In this document: positions 1 to 5,129 of the stretch, one piece after another
How the letters are laid out: every line of letters begins with the position of its first letter
Position numbering within the stretch: position 1 is the first letter of the stretch
Assembly (NCBI GenBank): GCA_945876515.1
Contig: CAMCPF010000254.1
Coordinates: 1 to 5,129 of the forward strand
Direction of reading: 5' to 3'
Origin: Candidatus Kuenenia stuttgartensis
Lineage (GTDB): Bacteria > Planctomycetota > Planctomycetia > Pirellulales > UBA1268
Length of the DNA stretch: 5,129 nucleotides
Notes under the pieces: generated by a model
What the model was told of the DNA's origin: nothing
What the model saw: the letters and a program-made list of their open reading frames with translations, nothing else
The model's database searches: none
Made by a program: the position numbers and the translations under genes

Positions 1-920
1 TCGCGATCGAGCCCGAAGTTGTCGCGGTCCACCACCACCGCGACGAGCCAGGGCGAGACGCCGGCCCAGGGGGCGTCGGTGCGGTGCGTCAGCCCGGGCT
101 GGAGCCGCAGTTGCTCGTCGTAGCGACGCACGATCGCCCGCCGGCGGGCGACGAGGGCGTCACGCCGCTCCAGCTGCGCGCAGGCCAGCGCCGCCGTCAG
201 GTTCGACATCCGGTAGTTGAAGCCCACGATCGGAAAGTGGTAGCGGCGGGCCGGGTCCATCCCGTGGCCCCGCAGCATCCGCATCCGCTTGGCGAGGTCG
301 TCACGGGAAAAGGTCACCGCCCCTCCCTCGCCGCTGGTCACGATCTTGTTGCCGAAGAACGAGAACGCGGCCGCGTCGGCGAGCCCGCCCACCGGTCGGC
401 CCCGGTAGGTCGCGAACGTCGCCTCAGCCGCATCCTCCACCACCCACAGCCCGTGCTGCTCCGCGATCGCATTGATCGCGTCCATGTCGGCAGGGTGGCC
501 GAGCAGGTGCACCGGGATGATGCCGACCGTCCTCGGCCCGATGGCAGCGACCACGCCCCGCGGATCGAGGCACCAGGTCTCCGGATCGACGTCGACGAAC
601 ACGGGCGTCGCGTTGCAGAACCGCACGGCGTTGGCCGTCGCCACGAACGTGGTCGCCGGCACGATCACCTCGTCGCCGCGGCCGACGCCGAGGGTGGCCA
701 GGGCCAGGTGCAGGGCGGTCGTGCCGCTCGAGCAGGCCACGGCGTGCCGCGTCCCGCAGGCCGCCGCAAACTCCCGCTCAAATCGCTCCAGGAACTCACC
801 GCTCGACGACACCCAGCCGCTGCGGACGGCCGCGACGACGTAGGCCTCTTCGTTACCCGTGAGGTCGGGTGCGGCGACCGCGACCCGGCGGAACGGCTCT
901 GGCTCGAAACGGTGCTGCAT
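1..920 (-). CDS. DegT/DnrJ/EryC1/StrS-family sugar aminotransferase, GDP-perosamine synthase-like (partial, C-terminus beyond left edge)
   Basis: The reading frame stays open from an ATG at 920 to the window edge, giving 306 residues. The family usually has about 370, so roughly 60-70 C-terminal residues are missing. Fold-type I PLP signatures are in order: the phosphate-binding SSGTTAL (64-70), PATTFVATANAV (88-99), the EDAAE aspartate D163 that contacts the pyridine nitrogen, and the Schiff-base lysine K192 in FFGNKI, followed by EGGAV. FPIVGFNYRMSN (229-240) and PVHLLGHPADMD (136-147) resemble, from memory, GDP-perosamine synthases (PerA/RfbE) more than PseC, which has a different segment at the lysine. 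The expected reaction is glutamate-dependent amination at C4 of a 4-keto-6-deoxy nucleotide sugar in the cytoplasm, feeding surface polysaccharide. No other ATG, GTG or TTG lies in frame between the upstream stop and 920. A GGAGGGG stretch sits about 24 nt upstream, too far for an ideal ribosome site. The GNAT gene ends 31 bp upstream, which suggests one operon. The exact sugar substrate is inferred. Confidence 0.9.
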   Translation of the reverse strand, partial: MQHRFEPEPFRRVAVAAPDLTGNEEAYVVAAVRSGWVSSSGEFLERFEREFAAACGTRHAVACSSGTTALHLALATLGVGRGDEVIVPATTFVATANAVRFCNATPVFVDVDPETWCLDPRGVVAAIGPRTVGIIPVHLLGHPADMDAINAIAEQHGLWVVEDAAEATFATYRGRPVGGLADAAAFSFFGNKIVTSGEGGAVTFSRDDLAKRMRMLRGHGMDPARRYHFPIVGFNYRMSNLTAALACAQLERRDALVARRRAIVRRYDEQLRLQPGLTHRTDAPWAGVSPWLVAVVVDRDNFGLDR

Positions 921-951
921 GGGGACAAGGCCCGGGTGCGCTGCCCCTCCG

Positions 952-1491
952 TCAGGCCGCCATCCGGGCCGGAACCGCGGCCAGGTTCACGAGCCCCAGC
1001 CACTCCTCCTCGGAGAACGGGCGACACTCGTAGCCAAAGGAGCGGTAGAGGGCGATCGCCGCGGTGTTCGTGCGATACACTTTGAGCCGCACTGTCGCGG
1101 CGCCCCGTGCGGAGGCGATCACGTGGAGGTGGGTGACGAGCCGGCGGCCGACGCCCTGCCCCCGCCACTGGCCGTCCACGGCGATGCCGAGGCTCGGCAC
1201 GGTATAGCCCTCCTCCCAGCCGCGGAGCATGCCATAGGCCACCACCGGCCCATCCCGGCCGGCGGTCAGCACGTGATACTCGTCATCCCGGCCGGGCGCG
1301 GCGAGGGGCTCGACGGCCTGGTGGGTGAAGGCGTGCGGGTGAAACAGCCGGCCGTCCCCGCTCTCGGCGAGCCGGGCGAGGAAGCCCACGAGATCGTGCA
1401 CGTGCCGCGGCGCGAGCCGGCGGCAACGGAGGTCGATGGCCGGCCCGACAGGGCTGGCGGCGGATGGAACGGGGTTGTCTGGGGTTTGCAT
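952..1491 (-). CDS. GNAT-family N-acetyltransferase, probably acting on an amino sugar
   Basis: This is a 179-residue GNAT domain protein of normal single-domain length. Motif A is clear: the strand SLGIAVDGQW (100-109) leads into the acetyl-CoA pyrophosphate loop RGQGVG (110-115), fitting R/Q-x-x-G-x-G/A. Motif B follows as NTAAIALYRSFGYE (142-155), with the usual asparagine and the LY..GY pattern. The N-terminal part contains RLFHPHAFT (48-56), which may help form the acceptor site. I chose ATG 1491 because the domain begins soon after it. The frame extends upstream to a TTG at 1602, but that stretch is Arg/Pro-rich and looks noncoding. No good Shine-Dalgarno is seen before 1491. The sugar aminotransferase starts 31 bp downstream on the same strand, so this enzyme may N-acylate the amino sugar that the aminotransferase makes. 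PerB of Caulobacter does this chemistry with an unrelated fold, while PseH of the pseudaminate pathway is a GNAT. The substrate is inferred, and a protein or small-molecule acetyltransferase remains possible. Confidence 0.85.
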   Translation of the reverse strand: MQTPDNPVPSAASPVGPAIDLRCRRLAPRHVHDLVGFLARLAESGDGRLFHPHAFTHQAVEPLAAPGRDDEYHVLTAGRDGPVVAYGMLRGWEEGYTVPSLGIAVDGQWRGQGVGRRLVTHLHVIASARGAATVRLKVYRTNTAAIALYRSFGYECRPFSEEEWLGLVNLAAVPARMAA

Positions 1492-1533
1492 GCGGGGAAA
1501 GTCGCAAAATCGCGGCCGGGCCGCAATGCGGTT

Positions 1534-1628
1534 TCGGCGGCATCCCGGGCCCGTGCGGGCAGCCCGGCGAGGGGATCCTTCCACCCCTGCAAGCCGCGGC
1601 AAACTGCCGTTTGTCGGGATGCCGCCGA
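1534..1628. repeat. 14-bp perfect inverted repeat enclosing three short hairpins
   Basis: TCGGCGGCATCCCG at 1534-1547 is the exact reverse complement of 1615-1628, with 67 bp between the arms. In a plus-strand RNA the stem gains two G-U pairs, 1548/1614 and 1533/1629. Inside lie GCCC/GGGC (1549-1552/1557-1560), AGGGG/CCCCT (1570-1574/1584-1588) and CGGCA/TGCCG (1597-1601/1605-1609). Together they would make a four-way-like fold. It could be a structured leader of the methyltransferase mRNA, an operator or a dispersed repeat. The arms are certain, the function unknown. Confidence 0.6.
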
Positions 1629-1639
1629 GTGGGTAGGGT
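1611..1639 (+). promoter_or_regulatory. Weak sigma-70-like promoter candidate for the methyltransferase gene
   Basis: TTGTCG (1611-1616) is separated by 17 bp from TAGGGT (1634-1639), with 4/6 and 3/6 matches to TTGACA and TATAAT. The spacing is ideal but the boxes are poor, and the -35 box overlaps the right arm of the inverted repeat. If it were used, the 1534-1628 fold would lie upstream of the transcript and the inverted repeat would more likely be an operator. Confidence 0.15.
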
Positions 1640-1660
1640 GACTCCCCGGCTATCCCTTTT
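1631..1660 (+). terminator. Possible attenuator-like hairpin with a short T run
   Basis: GGGTAG (1631-1636) can pair with CTATCCC (1650-1656) with one bulged base at 1653, and TTTT (1657-1660) follows at once. It sits 63 nt before the methyltransferase ATG and just after the large inverted repeat. The stem is short and the T run is only four, so this is tentative. Confidence 0.2.
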
Positions 1661-1723
1661 CAGCCGCCTCCGACCCATTCCCTTCCCAACCTCCCCCCTC
1701 CCGCCCCAGGAAAACCGCACCGC

Positions 1724-3283
1724 ATGGCCGCGAACGCCGCCTCCCCCGCCGAAGGCTACCTGACCGACGTCGCCTACATCCCCGGCTTCTATCCGAACAT
1801 GGCGCCGCTCGTGCTCCGCTACGTGGCCGCGCTCAATCGCGTCGTGCCGCCGCCGGCGACGGGCTACCGCTACCTGGAGCTCGGCTGCGGCCTGGGCCGT
1901 TCGCTCACCACGCTGGCCGCGGCCAACCCCGACAGCGAGTTCGTGGGCGTCGACATCAACCCCCAGCACACGGCCGCCGTGGGGAAGGACGTGGCCGCCG
2001 GCCGGCTCGACAACGTGCGGGTGATCACGGGCGACTTCGGCAGCCTGCCGAATGATCTGGGGAAGTATGAGTTCATCACGCTCCACGGGATCCTGAGCTG
2101 GGTGTCGCCGAAGGTCCGCGAGAGCATCCTGGCCGTGGCCCGCGAGCGGCTCGCACCCGGCGGCCTCCTGCTCGTGAGCTACAACGCGATGCCTGGCTGG
2201 GCCCACCTCCAGCCGATCCGCGGCATCCTCAAGCAATACGCCGCCCTCCGGCAGGGCGACAGCCTCCAGCGGGTCCGCGACGCGCTGGCCTACCTCGTCT
2301 TCATCCGCGACAAGAAGGCCCGCTACTTCGAGGCCAATCCCCAGGCCTCGGCCTATGTGGACGGCCTGCTCAAGCAGGACATCCGCTACCTGGCCCACGA
2401 GTATCTCAACGACGACTGGACGGCCTTCTACTTCGCCGAGGTCGCCACGATGTTCCGTGGGGCGGGCCTGGGCTTCGTCGGCAGCCTGCCGGTGTTCACC
2501 AACTTCTGGGACCTCTGCGTGCGGCCCGAGTTTCAGGAGCTCTTCCGCACCACGACCGACCGGCTCGTGACCGAGGCCCACAAGGATTTCTGTGCCAACA
2601 CGGCCTTCCGCTGGGACGTGTACGGCTCGGCCTCCAAGCCCATGCCCGACGTCGAGAGCCGGCTCAAGCACGTGGACGACATCCACTACCGGGTGGCCCG
2701 CCGCGGGCTCACGCTCCCCTACCAGGTGAACCTCGGCGTGGTCACCTCCACCGTGCAGGGCCCGCTCTACCAGGCCCTGCTCGGCCTCCTGGGAGACAAG
2801 AGCCTGAAGCTCTCGGAGATCCTGGCCGCGGAAGCCGTGCGGGGCACGCCGCCGGCCGAGCTCATGCGGGCGGTGGACGCGGGCGTGGCCATGGGGATGT
2901 TTGACATCACGGCCGGCCCGGTCACGGCTGCGGCCGCCGCACCGGCGAAGCCCAAACTCGCCAACGCCTTCAACGAGGCGGTGCTCGCAGCCGACTCGCT
3001 CGGCGGCCGGCCGCTGGCCCTGGCCAGCACGATCAGCGGCACGGGCCACTCCCTCGGCGACTTCGACGCCGCGATCCTCCATGAGCTCGTCGCCCGGGGC
3101 CGCGAAGGCCTCGCCGAACGGGTCGACACGCGGCTGGCCGGCAGCGGCCGGATGCTGCAGAAGGACGGCCAGCCCGTCTCGGATGCCGACGCCCGCCGGC
3201 AGATCGTCGAGCAGGCCTGCACGGCCTTCCTCGACAACACCCTCCCGGTGCTCACGCAGATCGGAATCGTGAAGCAGGCGTGA
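1724..3283 (+). CDS. Class I SAM-dependent methyltransferase with methyltransferase regulatory domain (MethyTransf_Reg type)
   Basis: This is a complete 519-residue cytoplasmic protein with no signal peptide or membrane segment. Residues about 25-160 form a Rossmann methyltransferase domain. Motif I is LELGCGLGRS (51-60), which binds SAM. The acidic residue after beta-2 is D77 in VGVDIN, and D104 in TGDFG lies in the next SAM-contact loop. SYNAMPGW (152-159) is typical of methyltransferases linked to a MethyTransf_Reg domain. The regulatory region covers about 215-300, with HEYLNDDWTAFYFAEV (225-240) and GLGFVGSLPVFTNFWD (248-263). A third region (about 320-519) has an Ala/Pro-rich linker near 396-411 and looks like a helical or winged C-terminal part. 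Rickettsial surface-protein lysine methyltransferases (PKMT) share this general layout, from family knowledge. ATG 1724 is preceded by AGGA at 1708-1711, a weak, distant ribosome site. The gene is divergent from the GNAT gene and lies 402 bp before a surface protein gene. The substrate is unknown: protein lysine, glycan and small molecule are all possible. Confidence 0.88.
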   Translation: MAANAASPAEGYLTDVAYIPGFYPNMAPLVLRYVAALNRVVPPPATGYRYLELGCGLGRSLTTLAAANPDSEFVGVDINPQHTAAVGKDVAAGRLDNVRVITGDFGSLPNDLGKYEFITLHGILSWVSPKVRESILAVARERLAPGGLLLVSYNAMPGWAHLQPIRGILKQYAALRQGDSLQRVRDALAYLVFIRDKKARYFEANPQASAYVDGLLKQDIRYLAHEYLNDDWTAFYFAEVATMFRGAGLGFVGSLPVFTNFWDLCVRPEFQELFRTTTDRLVTEAHKDFCANTAFRWDVYGSASKPMPDVESRLKHVDDIHYRVARRGLTLPYQVNLGVVTSTVQGPLYQALLGLLGDKSLKLSEILAAEAVRGTPPAELMRAVDAGVAMGMFDITAGPVTAAAAAPAKPKLANAFNEAVLAADSLGGRPLALASTISGTGHSLGDFDAAILHELVARGREGLAERVDTRLAGSGRMLQKDGQPVSDADARRQIVEQACTAFLDNTLPVLTQIGIVKQA

Positions 3284-3306
3284 GCCAGGACCGGGCCGAT
3301 AATCCG

Positions 3307-3323
3307 CCTGCCAGATCGGCAGG
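3307..3323 (+). terminator. Hairpin 1 downstream of the methyltransferase
   Basis: CCTGCC (3307-3312) pairs with GGCAGG (3318-3323) across a 5-nt loop, starting 24 nt after the stop codon. A competing stem, GCCGAT (3295-3300) with ATCGGC (3315-3320), overlaps it. No T tract follows, so this is either a T-less terminator or an mRNA-stabilising 3' hairpin. Confidence 0.4.
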
Positions 3324-3330
3324 TGTAGCT

Positions 3331-3353
3331 TTCCCGCCAAAACGAAGCGGGAA
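3331..3353 (+). terminator. Hairpin 2 downstream of the methyltransferase
   Basis: TTCCCGC (3331-3337) pairs perfectly with GCGGGAA (3347-3353) around a 9-nt A-rich loop. It lies 8 nt after hairpin 1. The tandem placement just after a stop codon and before a long gap supports a transcript-end function, although no T run follows. Confidence 0.45.
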
Positions 3354-3494
3354 TCGTCAGCGGCTCTCCTGGGTCAGCGAAGCCCGCGGTGCGCCGCCGA
3401 GGAAATCGTCCCCCAAAGTTTGCCCACCTACCCAAACGGTGGTACGAGATATCAGGTTTGTGTACGTCTGGAGATGGTTCGCCCCCGCAGGTTT

Positions 3495-3510
3495 TGGCAG
3501 TTCGGATGCC
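3495..3510 (+). promoter_or_regulatory. Sigma-54-like -24/-12 element candidate
   Basis: TGGCAGTTCGGATGCC carries the core GG (3496-3497) and GC (3508-3509) dinucleotides exactly 10 nt apart, as in the consensus TGGCACG-N4-TTGCW. It matches about 8 of the 12 defined positions. If used, it would give a leader of roughly 160 nt for the gene at 3686. A chance match is quite possible. Confidence 0.2.
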
Positions 3511-3551
3511 TGGCTCAAACAGCCTTCCACCCCCCCTTTCCGACCGCTCGG

Positions 3552-3570
3552 CGTTGATCGCAGTTCAACG
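3552..3570. repeat. Dyad CGTTGA-N7-TCAACG, operator- or hairpin-like
   Basis: CGTTGA (3552-3557) and TCAACG (3565-3570) are perfect inverted repeats with centres 13 bp apart. The left half recurs at 3656-3661, just before the ribosome site of the surface protein gene. The element could bind a dimeric regulator as DNA or form a small hairpin in the leader RNA. Confidence 0.35.
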
Positions 3571-3669
3571 TCGTAGCGTCGCCGCGCGCACAGAGCCCCA
3601 CATCTCTGGCGGCTCACCGTTTCGCCGTCACTACGTTCGCCCCCCGCACTCGGTTCGTTGAAGGATCGC

Positions 3670-3675
3670 AAGGAG
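3670..3675 (+). promoter_or_regulatory. Ribosome binding site of the surface protein gene
   Basis: AAGGAG lies 10 nt before the ATG at 3686. It is the strongest Shine-Dalgarno in the window and fixes the start of a gene whose end is outside it. Efficient translation would fit an abundant surface protein. Confidence 0.75.
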
Positions 3676-3685
3676 TTTGTCTCGC

Positions 3686-5129
3686 ATGGTTTGGAACGCA
3701 TTCGCCAATCGGTTCAAAGCCCCCCGTCCCGGCAAGGAGCGTCGCCGTCGCGACCGCACCGCCGTCCGTGAGCGCGGAGCGTTTTTCCCGAGCCTCGGGG
3801 GCGAGTCGCTCGAAGGCCGGGCGATGCTGGCGGTCGCCAATCTCGTTGGCAACGACCTGCAGATCGACTTCATTGCCACGGGCTCGACCTCCGAAGCCGT
3901 GACGATCGCCAGCGACGGCACCAACTACACCCTTGCCGGTGACATCACCGGCACGACGTCCTTCTCCGTCGCGAGTGTCAACAGGATCACGCTGTCGGCC
4001 AGCGGCAACAGCACCGCGCAGCAGATGACGTTCCAGGGCGGGACGCCCTTCTCGCTCTCATCTGGCCTCTCGAGCACCGGTGTTGACACGGTCACCATCA
4101 CACAGGAGATCAGCACCGCCACGGCGAACATCTCTCTCACCGCGCCGCGGAACATCTCCGTTTCGGCGAGCCTTACGACAACGAGCGGCAACATTACGCT
4201 CGACGCTGATAGCGGCTCGCCGGCGTCCGGATCATTCACCGGGGTTGAAATCGCTGGTGAGATCTTCGTGTCGACCACGTCAGGCTCGATCGTGATCGAA
4301 GGCCGCGGCGGAGACACGGCCGGGGCGCAGCAAATCGGCGTCTTTGTTGGGAGCGGCGCGTTCGTGGCCGCGGGTGGCTCGGGCTCGCTTTCCATCACGG
4401 GCGTCGGCGGCGGCGCTTCGGGCCAGGGCTCGAATCATGGTGTCGCGATCGACGGCGGCGGGACCGCTCGAAATACGGTGGTGAAGACCGCCGACGGCAA
4501 CCTCTCCATCACGGGCACCGGCGGCAGCGGCGGTGCGGCGGACGAATACAACCTCGGCGTAGTCCTCCAGTTCGGCGGCGTGGCAACCTCCGGAGGCACG
4601 GGCACGGTGACCGTCAGCGGCACGGGCGGCGGTGCAGCCGGCTCCAACAACAACTGGGGCGTGCGACTCGACGGTAACACGGGTGGCGCAACCACCGACA
4701 GCACCTTCATTTCGTCGAGCGGCGGCGCGATCACGGTCAACGCCACGGCGGGCGTCGGATCCACCTCGTACCCCATCTCCCTCCTCGACAAGGGCTCGAT
4801 CGGCACGACGGCGGCGTTTGGCGGCCTCTCGTCGCTCAACCACAACATCACGATCAAGACGGTCCAGGGATCGGCCTCGGCCGCTTTCGATGCCACCGCC
4901 AACTCCCTGATCTCTGCGGGCACGGGCAACGTCACGCTCCAGTCCGACACGTTCTCGGTCAACGGCACCGACCCGATCATCACGTCGACGGGCACGTTGA
5001 CGCTGCAGCCGGTCTCGACAAGCTTCTCGAGCGGCTTCAGCCTCGCGACGTTCGCCGGCGACTTCTCGGTCAACCCGAGCGCGAGCGGCCTCGACTCGCT
5101 CACCGGCCTTTCGATCGGCAAGGCGGGCA
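3686..5129 (+). CDS. Large exported surface protein with planctomycete LEPR-XLL-type N-terminus and beta-strand repeats (partial, C-terminus beyond right edge)
   Basis: The frame starts at ATG 3686 behind a strong AAGGAG and stays open to the window edge, giving 481 residues. Residues 9-30 are strongly basic, with RRRR at 19-22. The motif SLEGRAMLAV (41-50) follows, the LExRxxL-type signature at the N-terminus of many giant planctomycete secreted or cell-wall proteins. There is no classical hydrophobic signal peptide, as is usual for that group. The remainder is rich in Ser, Thr, Gly and Ala, with very few charged residues, no cysteine and only six lysines. Alternating V/I/L strands and Gly turns suggest a parallel beta-helix or filamentous-hemagglutinin-like stalk. 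Diverged repeats occupy about 199-367. The likely role is structural or adhesive at the cell surface. It may be transcribed alone, given the 402-bp gap and the hairpins upstream. The specific function and any C-terminal domains (for example cadherin or dockerin) cannot be seen. Confidence 0.85.
   Translation, partial: MVWNAFANRFKAPRPGKERRRRDRTAVRERGAFFPSLGGESLEGRAMLAVANLVGNDLQIDFIATGSTSEAVTIASDGTNYTLAGDITGTTSFSVASVNRITLSASGNSTAQQMTFQGGTPFSLSSGLSSTGVDTVTITQEISTATANISLTAPRNISVSASLTTTSGNITLDADSGSPASGSFTGVEIAGEIFVSTTSGSIVIEGRGGDTAGAQQIGVFVGSGAFVAAGGSGSLSITGVGGGASGQGSNHGVAIDGGGTARNTVVKTADGNLSITGTGGSGGAADEYNLGVVLQFGGVATSGGTGTVTVSGTGGGAAGSNNNWGVRLDGNTGGATTDSTFISSSGGAITVNATAGVGSTSYPISLLDKGSIGTTAAFGGLSSLNHNITIKTVQGSASAAFDATANSLISAGTGNVTLQSDTFSVNGTDPIITSTGTLTLQPVSTSFSSGFSLATFAGDFSVNPSASGLDSLTGLSIGKAG
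4280..4786 (+). repeat. Diverged tandem repeats within the surface protein (five units, 33-41 residues apart)
   Basis: Units begin near residues 199, 232, 270, 305 and 346 (nt 4280, 4379, 4493, 4598 and 4721). Each has a core like SGSLSITGVGGG, then a Ser/Asn/Gly loop, then a G-V-hydrophobic strand such as NHGVAI, NLGVVL or NWGVRL. Units 2-4 are most alike, unit 1 (SGSIVIEGRGG) is recognisable and unit 5 is weak. The DNA is also similar between units, so duplication is likely. The pattern suggests stacked rungs of a beta-solenoid. Confidence 0.7.

Larger units (their letters stand above)
1492..1723. other. Divergent intergenic region, rich in inverted repeats
   Basis: This 232-bp stretch separates the leftward GNAT gene from the rightward methyltransferase gene, so it should hold promoters for both directions. 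No convincing small gene is visible. It contains a long inverted repeat with internal hairpins (1534-1628), a hairpin followed by TTTT (1631-1660), and a pyrimidine-rich tract (about 1670-1707). Near the GNAT start, 1512-1524 forms GCGGC-CGG-GCCGC. On the minus strand this hairpin is followed by GATTTT, about 15 nt before the GNAT start codon. At this GC content short hairpins are common by chance. Confidence 0.6.
3284..3685. other. 402-bp intergenic region and probable leader of the surface protein gene
   Basis: No convincing gene is present. A GTG-started frame overlapping the methyltransferase stop (3280-3576) encodes a Pro/Arg/Ser-rich peptide with no recognisable motif, and it runs through the hairpins. 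The first 70 bp hold two tandem hairpins. A less GC-rich patch (about 3440-3480) is a plausible promoter area, and a weak sigma-54-like element lies at 3495-3510. Further on there is a dyad at 3552-3570, a small hairpin CAGAG/CTCTG (3591-3595/3604-3608) and a strong ribosome site just before the next gene. Confidence 0.6.

Noticed and set aside
84..1085. A 333-residue plus-strand open frame over the aminotransferase
   Set aside because: It is antisense to a clear PLP-dependent aminotransferase and consists of Arg/Pro/His-rich sequence without motifs.
1492..1602. An N-terminal extension of the GNAT protein from a TTG at 1602
   Set aside because: The extra 37 residues are Arg/Pro-rich, overlap the inverted-repeat region and match no GNAT N-terminus.
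859..1641. A 260-residue plus-strand open frame over the GNAT gene
   Set aside because: It is the antisense shadow of a gene with good GNAT motifs, and its sequence resembles no family I know.
1283..3340. A 685-residue open frame on the minus strand opposite the methyltransferase
   Set aside because: It lies antisense to a gene with clear catalytic motifs. Its His/Gly/Arg-rich composition is what GC-rich codon bias produces in the shadow frame, and no domain is recognisable.
3442..3466. A GTACG direct repeat (3442-3446 and 3462-3466) as a regulator site
   Set aside because: Five bases repeated twice is within chance expectation, and nothing else supports it.
3280..3576. A GTG-started frame overlapping the methyltransferase stop, which would be translationally coupled
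   Set aside because: The peptide is low in complexity and rich in Pro, Arg and Ser. It has no ribosome site and runs through two hairpins, so it reads as intergenic DNA.
4435..5121. A 228-residue minus-strand frame opposite the surface protein
   Set aside because: The plus-strand frame has a strong ribosome site, a family N-terminal motif and internal repeats. The minus frame is its mirror.

Overview
This GC-rich window most likely comes from a planctomycete chromosome (Pirellulales or a relative). The main reason is the last gene, which starts with a very basic N-terminus followed by the LExRxxL-type motif SLEGRAMLA. That matches the 'LEPR-XLL' N-terminal signature of large planctomycete surface proteins. 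Strong GC bias at third codon positions and long antisense shadow ORFs fit the same picture. No mobile element, tRNA, rRNA or CRISPR array is visible.

Layout. The left third (1-1491) is a leftward pair: a GNAT acetyltransferase (1491-952), then, 31 bp downstream, a DegT/DnrJ/EryC1/StrS sugar aminotransferase (920 to the left edge, C-terminus cut off). The aminotransferase closely resembles GDP-perosamine synthases. The two probably act in sequence, putting an amino group on a nucleotide sugar and then acylating it, for O-antigen, capsule or glycoprotein synthesis. A divergent intergenic region (1492-1723) is rich in inverted repeats. Its main element is a 14-bp perfect inverted repeat enclosing three smaller hairpins.

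The middle (1724-3283, rightward) is a complete 519-aa SAM-dependent methyltransferase with a methyltransferase regulatory domain (MethyTransf_Reg type). It is followed by two tandem hairpins and a 402-bp gap (3284-3685) with hairpins, a weak sigma-54-like site and a strong Shine-Dalgarno. From 3686 to the right edge runs the first 481 residues of a Ser/Thr/Gly-rich beta-repeat surface protein.

All four genes can be read as cell-surface genes: two for glycan sugars, one exported structural or adhesin protein, and one methyltransferase that could act on a glycan or a surface protein. That link is inference from neighbourhood. I found no clear new defence or mobile system. The least explained parts are the two intergenic regions.
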